A DNA stretch of 10,688 nucleotides from Podochytrium sp. JEL0797 (taxonomy: Eukaryota; Chytridiomycota; Chytridiomycetes; Chytridiales; Chytriomycetaceae). The stretch spans positions 1-10,688 of the forward strand of contig JADGJG010000941.1 of the NCBI GenBank assembly GCA_027596195.1, read 5' to 3'. A model generated the notes under the pieces. That model ran no database searches and was not told the origin of the DNA. It was given only the letters and a program-made list of their open reading frames with translations. This document shows, in pieces, positions 1-6,473 of this stretch (position 1 is the stretch's first letter; each line of letters opens with the position of its first letter). Made by a program: the position numbers and the translations under genes.

Positions 1-181
1 CTCCACCAAGAAGTTTGCCCACACTGGTCGCCGTGGAGTTTCCAACCAGGTCAACAAGATTGTCAAGAGCTACAGAGGTGATTTGGCCAAGGCCGCTGTC
101 GCCCGTGCCTCCCGCATCATGGACACTCAGGTTGAGGGCAAGGTTGCCCCAGTGAAGAAGGTGAAGGGTGTCAGAGCTTAA
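1..181 (+). CDS. RPL28: 60S ribosomal protein eL28, 3' part (5' end outside window)
   Basis: This is the C-terminal end of a cytosolic large-subunit ribosomal protein of the eL28 family. The reading frame starts at base 2 and gives 59 residues up to TAA at 179-181. The segment KIVKSYRGDLAKAAVARASRI matches the conserved C-terminal helix region of eL28 (compare YRPDLRMAAIRRASAIL in the mammalian protein), and it is followed by a short basic tail. The N-terminal two thirds lie upstream of the window. Codon choice favours C-ending codons (GCC, AAG, GTC), as expected for a highly expressed gene. It lies head-to-tail with eL34 about 0.9 kb downstream. Identification rests on recalled family similarity; I am fairly sure of it. 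Confidence 0.85.
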   Translation, partial: STKKFAHTGRRGVSNQVNKIVKSYRGDLAKAAVARASRIMDTQVEGKVAPVKKVKGVRA

Positions 182-196
182 TTTTTCTGAAGCGAA

Positions 197-202
197 AATA
201 AA
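197..202 (+). terminator. Poly(A) signal of the eL28 gene
   Basis: A perfect AATAAA hexamer lies 16 bases after the eL28 stop codon. It is the likely cleavage and polyadenylation signal. Confidence 0.6.
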
Positions 203-1034
203 CTCGTTTTGTGAGATTTTGGAATGGGAGAATGAGAGAGAGTCTTGATTGAAGTTGAGATTATTGAGGAAGTGCTTGGTGGAATTCACGTGAATATAAG
301 TCAAGTGGGTGATGTTCCCCGGCACCTCGGATTCTTCTGGTTTGAGAACGCAGCTGAGCGAGCGTATCCATCAGCGTCATAAGCAAAGTAGAATCGTATA
401 TTTGGCCTTTCATCGTAGAGTCGCTTGACTCCCGAGGTTCCAAAGGCTGTGTCGCGTTGTTTCGACTTGCAAACCCTCACGATAACAAAGCAGGTCTTCC
501 GAAAGCGATTGAGAGCAATGCAGATGCAAGCTAATTAGGACGGAATCCCTTCCTCCACAAGCAAGAGACGCGTTCATACAAGGGGTGGGTCTTCGTCGTT
601 CGCAGAGTTCTTTCCGACCAAAAATGTGCGCCGTCATCCCCACTGCCCGCCGCCCCATCCCCACCCCACCAGCCATCCGCATCGCCATCAGAGTCCACGG
701 ATTATACATCGGCAGAGGAGTGTCGTAATGGATGTGTGAAATGGGCCATCGGATGGATCATCGTTATGTTGGATGAATTGGAAGGCATCTTGTTGCCTTT
801 TGGAGACAACATCACTTCCGATCCTTTGGATTCATGGCCTCTGGCGCATATTCGAATTGGGCAACCTCGATTGGACGAATCTGGGAAGTGTGGGAATGGA
901 GGAAAGCAGCGTTGGGAGGAGAAGAGAGATGGGAGCATTTCGATTGCGAAACCTCTGGCGCTGCAGCTCATCAGATTCCCATTCGCGAAACCACACGCCC
1001 TACCATTCGTCTGCAGTCCAATCCGAATGACAGA
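203..1034. other. Intergenic spacer, eL34 promoter and 5' leader; no gene supported
   Basis: About 830 bases between the eL28 poly(A) signal and the 5'-UTR intron signals of eL34. Open frames of up to about 130 codons occur on both strands, but none has a recognisable protein, consistent codon bias or splice context. The stretch must hold the eL34 promoter and first non-coding exon. I could not identify a TATA box, a convincing 5' donor for the leader intron, or an RNA gene. Confidence 0.5.
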
Positions 1035-1062
1035 TACTAATGCCGTTCCCATTTCCCAACAG
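1035..1062 (+). other. Branch point and 3' splice site of a 5'-UTR intron of eL34
   Basis: TACTAAT at 1035-1041, nearly the canonical yeast branch site, is followed by a pyrimidine-rich stretch and CAG ending at 1062. The eL34 start codon comes five bases later. Leader introns this close to the ATG are common in fungal ribosomal protein genes. The matching donor further upstream was not located, so the intron length is unknown. Confidence 0.6.
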
Positions 1063-1067
1063 TACAA

Positions 1068-1649
1068 ATGGCTCAACGTGTCACCTACCGCAGACGTTTG
1101 TCTTACAACACCAAGTCGAACAAGAACCGCATGGTGAAGACCCCTGGAGGCAAGCTTGTCTACCAGCTCGTCAAGAAGAGAGTCGGTGCCCCCAAGTGTG
1201 GAGACTGCGGTGAAGCACTCGCTGGTGTACGTATTTATTTGGCGTCGAAATCTCTCTTCCTTTCCAGTGTCGATTCATTGGTCAATGCGGATTGCCCATG
1301 CGATTGAGGATCCTCGAACGTATCGGATTATCGAATCGAATACGAATACGGAAGACGTCCTCGCGAATTCAGACCTCTTCGAGCGCAATCTAAACATTCC
1401 CATCCACAGATTCCCTCCCTCCGCCCTACCGAGTTCGCCCGTGTCTCCAAGCGTCAGAAGCACGTGTCCCGTGCTTACGGAGGATCCCGTTGTGGCCACT
1501 GTGTCCGCAACAGAATCGTGCGTTCGTTCTTGATTGAGGAGCAGAAGATTGTCAAGAAGGTGTTGAAGCAGCAGGAGGAGGAGGCCAAGGCGGCCGCTGC
1601 CAAGCCCAAGACCAAGAAGGCTGCTGCCAAGAAGGTTGCCAAGAAGTAG
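1068..1649 (+). CDS. RPL34: 60S ribosomal protein eL34 (two coding exons)
   Basis: Cytosolic large-subunit ribosomal protein. Exon 1 (1068-1226) encodes 53 residues beginning [19 protein letters not shown], the family's signature N-terminus. Exon 2 (1410-1649) encodes 79 residues beginning [20 protein letters not shown] and includes [16 protein letters not shown] and [12 protein letters not shown]. Two CxxC pairs, C44/C47 and C81/C84, form the zinc-ribbon-like site, and the intron falls between them. The joined protein is 132 residues, somewhat longer than the usual 110-120, because of a Lys/Ala-rich C-terminal tail. The start is set by the conserved MAQR opening and by the leader-intron acceptor just upstream. 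The gene is intact. Both exon ends agree with phase-0 splicing, and family recognition is strong. Confidence 0.95.
1227..1409 (+). other. Phase-0 intron of eL34
   Basis: A 183-base intron with donor GTACGT, a CTAAAC-like branch site at about 1390-1395 and acceptor CACAG. It splits the protein between [10 protein letters not shown] and IPSLRP. No snoRNA boxes were recognised in it. Confidence 0.85.
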
Positions 1650-1733
1650 ATTTGCTTCAAAAAGGCCTCTCTTTGTTGCGGAATTCCCCCCCAAATCTTT
1701 GCTATGGATTGATGGAGTGTTTGTTTGTGATTA

Positions 1734-1739
1734 AATAAA
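1734..1739 (+). terminator. Poly(A) signal of eL34
   Basis: AATAAA, 85 bases downstream of the eL34 stop, in an AT-rich context. Confidence 0.55.
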
Positions 1740-2052
1740 TGGTTCTGGTCCATGTTTTCGATATGAAGCGCCTGTCTGTTTTCCTCCTCGTTTTCATTTT
1801 CACCCGCGGACTTTGACTTCAAATTTTTTTTTTTTGATATGGCGACATCAAAAAGGTGAAGACAAGTTGAGGTATGGCACCAGAGGATGCGCATCAGTCA
1901 GTGTTCTTCTAAGACTTCGCACTCATAGCGCGTCTCTGCCCCGCACCACGCGCAGCCACAACGCCTCACTTGCGGCGGCCGCCGAGCACATCCAACAACA
2001 TCAAGTCGAAGCGACGCGGCTCCGCACTAGTTCAAGAGTGAGTGTGCGTCCA
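1740..2052. other. Intergenic region between eL34 and the zinc-finger gene
   Basis: About 310 bases with a 13-base T-run near 1824-1836 and a GC-rich patch with a GCGGCCGC site near 1976-1983. It should contain the promoter and leader of the downstream gene. A second possible donor, GTGAGT at 2038-2043, lies just before the proposed start codon. No protein was recognised in any frame. Confidence 0.45.
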
Positions 2053-3468
2053 ATGAAGTGAGTCGCTGCATTCGCCTTCCCTTCTCTGACTCAACTAAAT
2101 TAAGGTTAAAGATATTGGAAAAACGAACGCCTCGAATACGTCATAAAGAGGGACGAGTCCTCCGGCGTCATTGTACCCCACCTCAACGCGTCCGCCCTGC
2201 TCTGGGCAAGGAAAACCTTTATCCCAGACTCCTGGGAGTCTAACGAAGACGAAGACGAAATTCATGTCGCCAAATCCATCGCCTTTTCACCTTTATCGCA
2301 TCGCAAACGACAACGTCGCTCCAGCACCGAAAATTCGTCAAAATACTCCGAACGCGATCCCCACGTGTCCAATTCTGCAGACAGCAACGGCTCCGCCATT
2401 CCTTCGAAGCATTCCAAACACACTCGCCACGTGCCCGATTCAGAATGCAGTGACGGCTCCGCCATTCCCTCGAAACATTACAAACCCACTCACCACGTGT
2501 CGGATTCTGAAGACAGCAACTCCGCCATTCCTTCGAAATACTCCAAACACACTCTCAACGTGTCCGATTCTGATGACAGCAACGGCTCCGTTATTCTCTC
2601 AAAATACTCCAAACGCCCTCGCTACGTGTCCGATTCTGAAGGCAGTGACCGCTCCGCCACTCCCTCGAAACATTACAAACACACTCGCCGTGTGTCCGAC
2701 TCTGAAGACAGCGACGACTCCGTTATTCTCTCGAAATACTCCAAACGCGATCCCCACGTGTCCAGTTCTGAAGACAACACAATCTCGGCCGTGCTCAAAC
2801 CTCTTTTACTATCGGACGTCCTGTTTGGTCCCAAAGATTGTGCGAGTACACCGCCGCTGATAGTGGTGACGAATGTGGCACCTGGGAGGCCAGAGGATTG
2901 AACTGTGGAGACGACGCCCCAACACCTGAATTGGATGGTGAATTTCCCGAAAGGCTTCGGCAAGTGAAACCCGTGTCGACATCGTCTGTGACCAGTTGTA
3001 CCTTGGCTCCCGCCCTTGGTAAGAGTCCGTTCAACAGCCATGTGCAAAAAAGCATTCTGACGACTGCAGGAGGTCGCTCGTCAGAGTATGGGAGTTTGGT
3101 ACAGGACCCCAGGGCTTCAGAGTCTGGTGGATCTGGATCTGCAGGGATGCAGTTTGTGTGTGTGCATTGCAGTCGACCTGTTGAGTATACCTTCCGTTTT
3201 ATTTTTAATGTGTAGCTCTTAACCATCTCCCCCGCCCCCCCACCACCACCACAATATTCAACACAGTTTTTGAGGAAAGCTGATTTGAAACATCATGTTG
3301 CAACAACTCATTCAGAGCAGTCGTTCAAGTGTGCGAATTGTCTCATGATGTTCACAAGGCGAGTTCATTTCCCCTCACTTTCTGGAAAAAAACTGCATTT
3401 CTGATGGCTGGATTTTTTATAGAAATGACGCATTGACGGTGCAAGGGACTGCTTGCAACCACAACTGA
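2053..3468 (+). CDS. C2H2 zinc-finger protein with Ser/Asp-rich repeat region (multi-exon model)
   Basis: Probable DNA-binding protein, unnamed. Model: exon 1 is ATGAA at 2053-2057, and a 54-base GTGAGT...AG intron joins it to TAT TGG AAA, giving MKYWKNERLEYVIKRDE. The same frame runs through SWESNEDEDE, a basic stretch RKRQRR, and about six 22-residue repeats rich in SDSEDSD and SKYSK. A frame change near 2790-2850 needs one more intron (unresolved; 2791-2846 has the right length). The next exon ends VCVHCSRP at 3179. Splicing to 3267 gives FLRKADLKHHVATTH, completing a finger Cx2C-x3-F-x5-L-x2-H-x4-H. A second finger, CANCLMMF...TRNDAL, continues across a GC-AG intron to TGA at 3466-3468. 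Its usual histidine is Gln. Splice sites rebuild the fingers exactly, so the 3' half is well supported; the middle junction is a guess. Confidence 0.6.
2058..2111 (+). other. Intron 1 of the zinc-finger gene
   Basis: 54 bases with donor GTGAGT, a CAACTAA-like branch site near 2090 and acceptor AAAG. Splicing joins ATGAA to ATATTGG and bypasses the TAA codons at 2101-2103 and 2107-2109. Confidence 0.55.
2362..2790 (+). repeat. In-frame 66-bp tandem repeats (about 6.5 units) in the zinc-finger gene
   Basis: Units start at about 2362, 2428, 2494, 2557, 2623, 2689 and 2755 with spacing 66, 66, 63, 66, 66, 66. The last is partial, and a weaker partial unit precedes the first. Each encodes roughly HVSDSEDSNGSAIPSKYSKHTR. 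The SDSEDSD cores resemble acidic-directed kinase (CK2-type) sites and the SKYSK parts are basic. The third unit lacks one codon. Most units carry CACGTG or a one-base variant at the HV codons. The period is a multiple of three, which keeps a second frame open as well. Confidence 0.9.
3180..3266 (+). other. Intron splitting the first C2H2 finger
   Basis: 87 bases, unusual donor GTTGAG, CTTAAC branch-like site near 3217-3222, C-rich tract, acceptor ACACAG. Joining CSRP to FLRK restores the finger spacing exactly. Confidence 0.6.
3359..3422 (+). other. GC-AG intron in the second finger
   Basis: 64 bases with donor GCGAGT instead of GTGAGT, a CTGAT-like branch site and acceptor TTTATAG. Splicing gives CANCLMMFTRNDALTV, the expected finger layout. 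Confidence 0.5.
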
Positions 3469-3511
3469 GGGGGCAGTGCAAGACCCTCAGGGTTAGGGGG
3501 CTACGTAGTTT

Positions 3512-3517
3512 AATAAA
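3512..3517 (+). terminator. Poly(A) signal of the zinc-finger gene
   Basis: AATAAA, 43 bases after the stop, with further overlapping AATAAA copies at 3536-3546. Confidence 0.5.
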
Positions 3518-3612
3518 CTAGACTATACAACAACAAATAAAATAAAATTGAATTTCCAAAAAATCTCGATCGAATCCCATTTCCTCCATTTTCCTACAAC
3601 AGCCTAATATTA

Positions 3613-3632
3613 GTGGGTCTCAGTTCTCGGAG
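3613..3632 (+). repeat. Candidate left terminal inverted repeat of the Harbinger element
   Basis: GTGGGTCTCAGTTCTCGGAG directly follows a TTA trinucleotide and lies 80 bases before the transposase start. There is no partner copy in the window, so this call rests only on position and on resemblance to Harbinger ends. Confidence 0.3.
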
Positions 3633-3712
3633 ATTTTTTTGGAGGAAATTTTGTCGAAGTCAGCGGTTTTGGCGTTGGAAATGAGGGCCCCTGGAGAAAA
3701 AAAAAAAGCAAA

Positions 3713-4958
3713 ATGCCACGACAATCTGACAGGGACCGTGAGCTTCGCGATATCAAGGCCATTATTGACCTCCTGCGCCAGTCGATCCTATTGAGTCGCA
3801 TGGCGGATCTCGACGACGACGAGGATCAAATCGCAGACCTCGAACGTGCCGAAGCGCTCCACAATGCACTCCACTCCACGCGGTACATTTCGGAGCGTGT
3901 GATGCCCCGAAACCGATACAACACGGCAGAGAGCATTGCCGAGGGGTACAGCGATCGCGCTTTCCTTCAAGATTTCCGCATGGCGAAAGCCCGCTTCTGG
4001 CAAATACACTCGAAAATCAGCAGCCATGATGCCTTTCGCTCGCGAGGCCGGAAACCGCAGCTTGACAGCGGATTTCAGCTGCTGATGACTCTCAGTCGGC
4101 TTGGCTGCTCAGGAAACAGCGCTTCCTTTGGCAAGCTCAGCCAACTCAACCAAACCAGTGTCGGGAGTCTCTGCAATTCGACAAGGCGCGTTTTCGAGGC
4201 CCTTCTCAGTCTGAAAGACGAGCACCTTTCTTGGCCAGATGAGAACGAACGCGAATCCATTCAGCAGGCCATATATGATCAATCTCGGTTCCCAAACTGT
4301 GTTGGTTTTGGCGACGGCACGTTGTTCCCTCTCGAATCGAAACCGTGGAGAGGACTGCTTCACCTGCAAATTCATGTACGCGATTTCCGCCCTCATCATT
4401 TGTGACCACATCGGCCGAATCACCTACTTGTATGCTGGCTGGCCTGGCTCTGCGCATGATCAGCGGGTTTTGTCCAATTCACGAATGTACAACCATCTGG
4501 ACGAATACTTCAGCAAGTTGCAGTACATTCTGGTTGATTCAGCGTACACGGCCGGAATCCACATTATCCCTGCATACAAGAAACCGATTCGCGGGACTTT
4601 GACCAGAGCTCAAGAAATTTTCAACACATTGCTCACGCGCATCCGCATCAAGGCTGAGCATTGCATCGGCATGTTGAAAGCAAAGTTTCAAGTTTTCAAG
4701 CGCATTCGTCACTTGTTGGATGGCGAATTCACGATGCGCGAGATTGTTGACCTTATAACCGTGTGTTGCATCTTGCACAACATTTGTTTGGGTGATGCAG
4801 ATGATGAGTTTGAGGTGGAGGAGAGGCGGCAAGATGATGCTGAGGTAGCAGCTGCTGGAGTGGGTTGCTCAAGCAGAAGGGATGAGGATGCAGAAATCCA
4901 AGCTGGGAAGGAGAGACGTGACCGTTTGCGTTTGTATTTTGAAGAGTTGGGTAGATGA
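3713..4958 (+). pseudogene. PIF/Harbinger DDE transposase (DDE_Tnp_4 type), broken by one frameshift
   Basis: Transposases of this family cut and paste the element with an RNase H-like DDE nuclease, assisted by a Myb/SANT partner. The first frame (3713 to about 4345) has an N-terminal helical region and VGFGDGTLFPLESKP with the first catalytic Asp (D201). The second frame (about 4347-4958) has GSAHDQRVL, ILVDSAYTAG, the PAYKKP loop, RIRIKAEHCIGMLKAKF with the catalytic Glu, and LHNICLGD. A low-complexity acidic/Ala tail follows, ending EELGR at TGA 4956-4958. One surplus base near 4343-4347 separates the frames. Counted across it, the protein would be about 414 residues, normal for the family, with D275 and E315 as second Asp and Glu. 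All motif residues are present, so the break is recent or a sequencing error. No splice sites fit the junction. Confidence 0.85.
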
Positions 4959-4995
4959 ATACATTTTTAGAGTTTGGTAGATGAATATATTTGAG
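4944..4995 (+). repeat. 26-bp imperfect tandem duplication over the transposase stop codon
   Basis: Two adjacent 26-base units (4944-4969 and 4970-4995) both contain GGTAGATGAAT. The first carries the transposase stop. The second fills nearly all of the 39-base gap to the convergent partner gene. Confidence 0.75.
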
Positions 4996-4997
4996 CG

Positions 4998-6132
4998 TCA
5001 AACGATCCCATTTTCTCCACGCATAAATTCATTAATCTCATCGTCAAGCATCCCCATGTCCTTCATTTCCTTCCGCAGCTGGAGCCTCTCTCTCAAAATT
5101 TTGAGCTTTGCCCCCTCAGCGCGCAGTCTGGCTTCTGCCACCTCAGCCTCCAATCTCTCCCTCACAAACTCTGCATTGCGCTCTTCCACCTCAGCACGTT
5201 TGCGCTCCTTCTCCTTCTCAAACTCAAAGCGTTCACCCTCCATCGCGAGTCGCTTGCGCACAAGTTCCCCAGCTTGCAACTGACTCTCCTTCCAAGCATC
5301 AACGACAGCACCAGTGCGAGGGCGTTTTGGACCATTGCTCCCAGAGCCCTTCTTGTTGCTTCCACTCCCAGAAGCAGCAGTTGCTCGTGGGGCACTGCGT
5401 TCCGCAATAGGCGTATTCGGGGCACGTGAACTTTGACCACCGCATTCGGCAGCAGCAACAGTGGGCATAATCGGGTTGGGATCAAGATTTTCGATATTGC
5501 ATCGCGCAACGTGTTTGCGCCTTTCAATCGAATGCTGGCTCAGCTGGGAACACTCGTCGTCGTCGCTGTGATCACTCACAGCCAAATCGTTGTCGTCGCC
5601 ATTGTCATCGCGAAATTCGCTCAGGTCAATGCCGCGGGAATTGGGAGCGAAGTGGATTCGAGAATCTTTGTTTGTGGCCAATGGTCTCGCACTGGGACGG
5701 TCAGCCATGACTTCAGAGACGCGGTCAAAAAAAGGACAAAGCTTTTTGATGTAGCTTGCAATCTGGGACTCCTGCTGCTCCTTGGTGAACCAATCATCCT
5801 CCCGGATCCCCTGCCCTATTGGAACTGTTACCAACGAAAAAAAAAACACGGGACCTACCAGTGTTCGCCAACCAATTCATCGCCTCCCTGAACTTAGTTT
5901 CCACATCTTTCATCTTCGTGCTTATCGCAGAAGGATCACATTCAAACCCGCGCTCAAAGAGGTAACGACTGATGTCACCGCAGTGCGCGTCTTTGGTCTT
6001 GCCCATCCCGGCTCTGCCCTTGTATTTCGAATAGTAGGTGCCAGTGGAAATCCAGTCAAGGAGCCCATCAAAGCTTGTTGGGCCCTCGGGGACAAGTGCG
6101 TCTTTATCCCACTGGCCTTTCGATGCACGTGG
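4998..6132 (-). CDS. Myb/SANT-like partner protein of the Harbinger element (5' end defective)
   Basis: Harbinger elements carry a second gene whose Myb/SANT-like (trihelix-type) domain binds the transposon ends and brings the transposase to DNA. Exon 1 (6132-5859) encodes GQWDKDALVPEG, DGLLDWISTGTYYSKYKG, KTKDAHCGDISRYL and FREAMNWLANTG, a layout known from many fungal and oomycete copies. A 43-base intron (5858-5816) joins it to exon 2 (5815-4998): GQGIREDDWF, then KKLCPFFDRVSEVMADRP, an acidic region, a Ser/Gly linker, a basic patch GPKRPRTG (likely nuclear signal) and a charged C-terminal coiled coil from about WKESQLQ to the end. The open part gives 363 residues. There is no start: a TGA at 6135-6133 cuts it from an upstream Gln/Pro-rich frame that also lacks ATG. 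An internal ATG at 6006 would remove most of the DNA-binding domain. Confidence 0.75.
5816..5858 (-). other. Short intron in the SANT-like gene
   Basis: 43 bases, donor GTAGGT, T-rich centre, acceptor AATAG. Splicing rebuilds WLANTGQGIRE, the conserved junction in this family. Confidence 0.7.
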
Positions 6133-6135
6133 TCA

Positions 6136-6247
6136 GGCAAGTGGCTGCTGTTGGGTGTGCTGTTGGGCGCGTGGCTGCTGCTGCTGCTGTGGTACTGCCG
6201 AAGGCAGTGCTGGTGGTGCTGGCTGCAGAGTGCGCTGACGTGGCACA
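6136..6247 (-). other. Gln/Pro-rich frame upstream of the SANT-like domain
   Basis: In the same frame as the SANT-like exon but beyond the TGA at 6135-6133, the minus strand encodes a Pro/Ala/Gln-rich stretch that includes QQQQQ and ends QQQPLA. Such low-complexity leaders are common before this domain, so it is probably the former N-terminus. The TGA could be a CGA (Arg) mutated to TGA. No ATG occurs in this frame before the telomeric repeats. Confidence 0.4.
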
Positions 6248-6249
6248 TA

Positions 6250-6288
6250 TCAGGGCTCAGGGCACAGGGTCAGGGTTAGGGTTAGGGC
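6250..6288 (+). repeat. Interstitial degenerate telomeric repeat array
   Basis: Reading the plus strand, the units are TCAGGGC twice, ACAGGG, TCAGGG, then TTAGGG twice and a final C. The perfect core GGGTTAGGGTTAGGG is at 6273-6287. TTAGGG is the telomere repeat of most filamentous and early fungi. The G-rich strand runs 5' to 3' toward the retrotransposon tail, as at a chromosome end pointing right. Confidence 0.75.
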
Positions 6289-6309
6289 TTTTTTTTTTTT
6301 TTTTTTTTT
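6289..6309 (-). other. Poly(A) tail of the non-LTR retrotransposon
   Basis: A run of 21 T on the plus strand (A on the minus strand) directly touches the telomeric array. It marks the 3' end of the element whose ORFs lie to the right on the minus strand. Confidence 0.8.
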
Positions 6310-6473
6310 GGAGTTTTATTCGCGGAGGTAAACCCATCCGCAGTCAACACAACGCATACTAGTAAACTCCCTCCGCCTCACACCAGAAAAAAACTTAGAG
6401 AAAAAACGGAAAGAAAAAAAGTTGAAGACGGAAAAACGCAAAATAAACAACTACACCGTCGATTCACGCGCGT
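6310..6473 (-). other. 3' UTR of the retrotransposon with AATAAA
   Basis: 164 bases between the ORF2 stop and the poly(A) tail, T-rich on the sense strand. An AATAAA hexamer (minus strand, 6320-6315) lies only five bases before the A-run. That is closer than the usual 10-30 base cleavage distance, so part of the A-run may be encoded by the element. Confidence 0.5.

Larger units (their letters stand above)
3613..6249 (+). mobile_element. PIF/Harbinger-type DNA transposon, decayed and apparently lacking its right end
   Basis: The segment holds the two genes diagnostic of this superfamily: a DDE transposase (plus strand) and a Myb/SANT-like accessory protein (minus strand). They converge with only 39 bases between stop codons. 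The left end is placed after TTA at 3610-3612, because these elements duplicate a TWA trinucleotide and their inverted repeats usually begin with a G-rich run. The right boundary is set where telomeric repeats begin. No reverse complement of the left-end sequence is found in the rest of the window. The transposase frameshift and the missing start of the partner gene indicate a non-autonomous, decaying copy. The genes are sure; the exact boundaries are not. Confidence 0.7.

Noticed and set aside
736..1137. 133-codon forward and 124-codon reverse open frames upstream of eL34
   Set aside because: No recognisable protein, no codon bias like the neighbouring ribosomal genes, and the forward frame runs across the leader-intron acceptor and the real eL34 start.
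2171..2860. 229-codon forward open frame overlapping the repeats
   Set aside because: It has no link to the finger domain and its Pro/Thr-rich sequence is what the 66-bp repeat gives in the next frame; a repeat of length divisible by three keeps extra frames open.
3488..3500. CAGGGTTAGGGGG downstream of the zinc-finger gene, resembling telomeric repeat
   Set aside because: Only about one unit, not tandem, and in a 3' UTR; too short to call telomeric.
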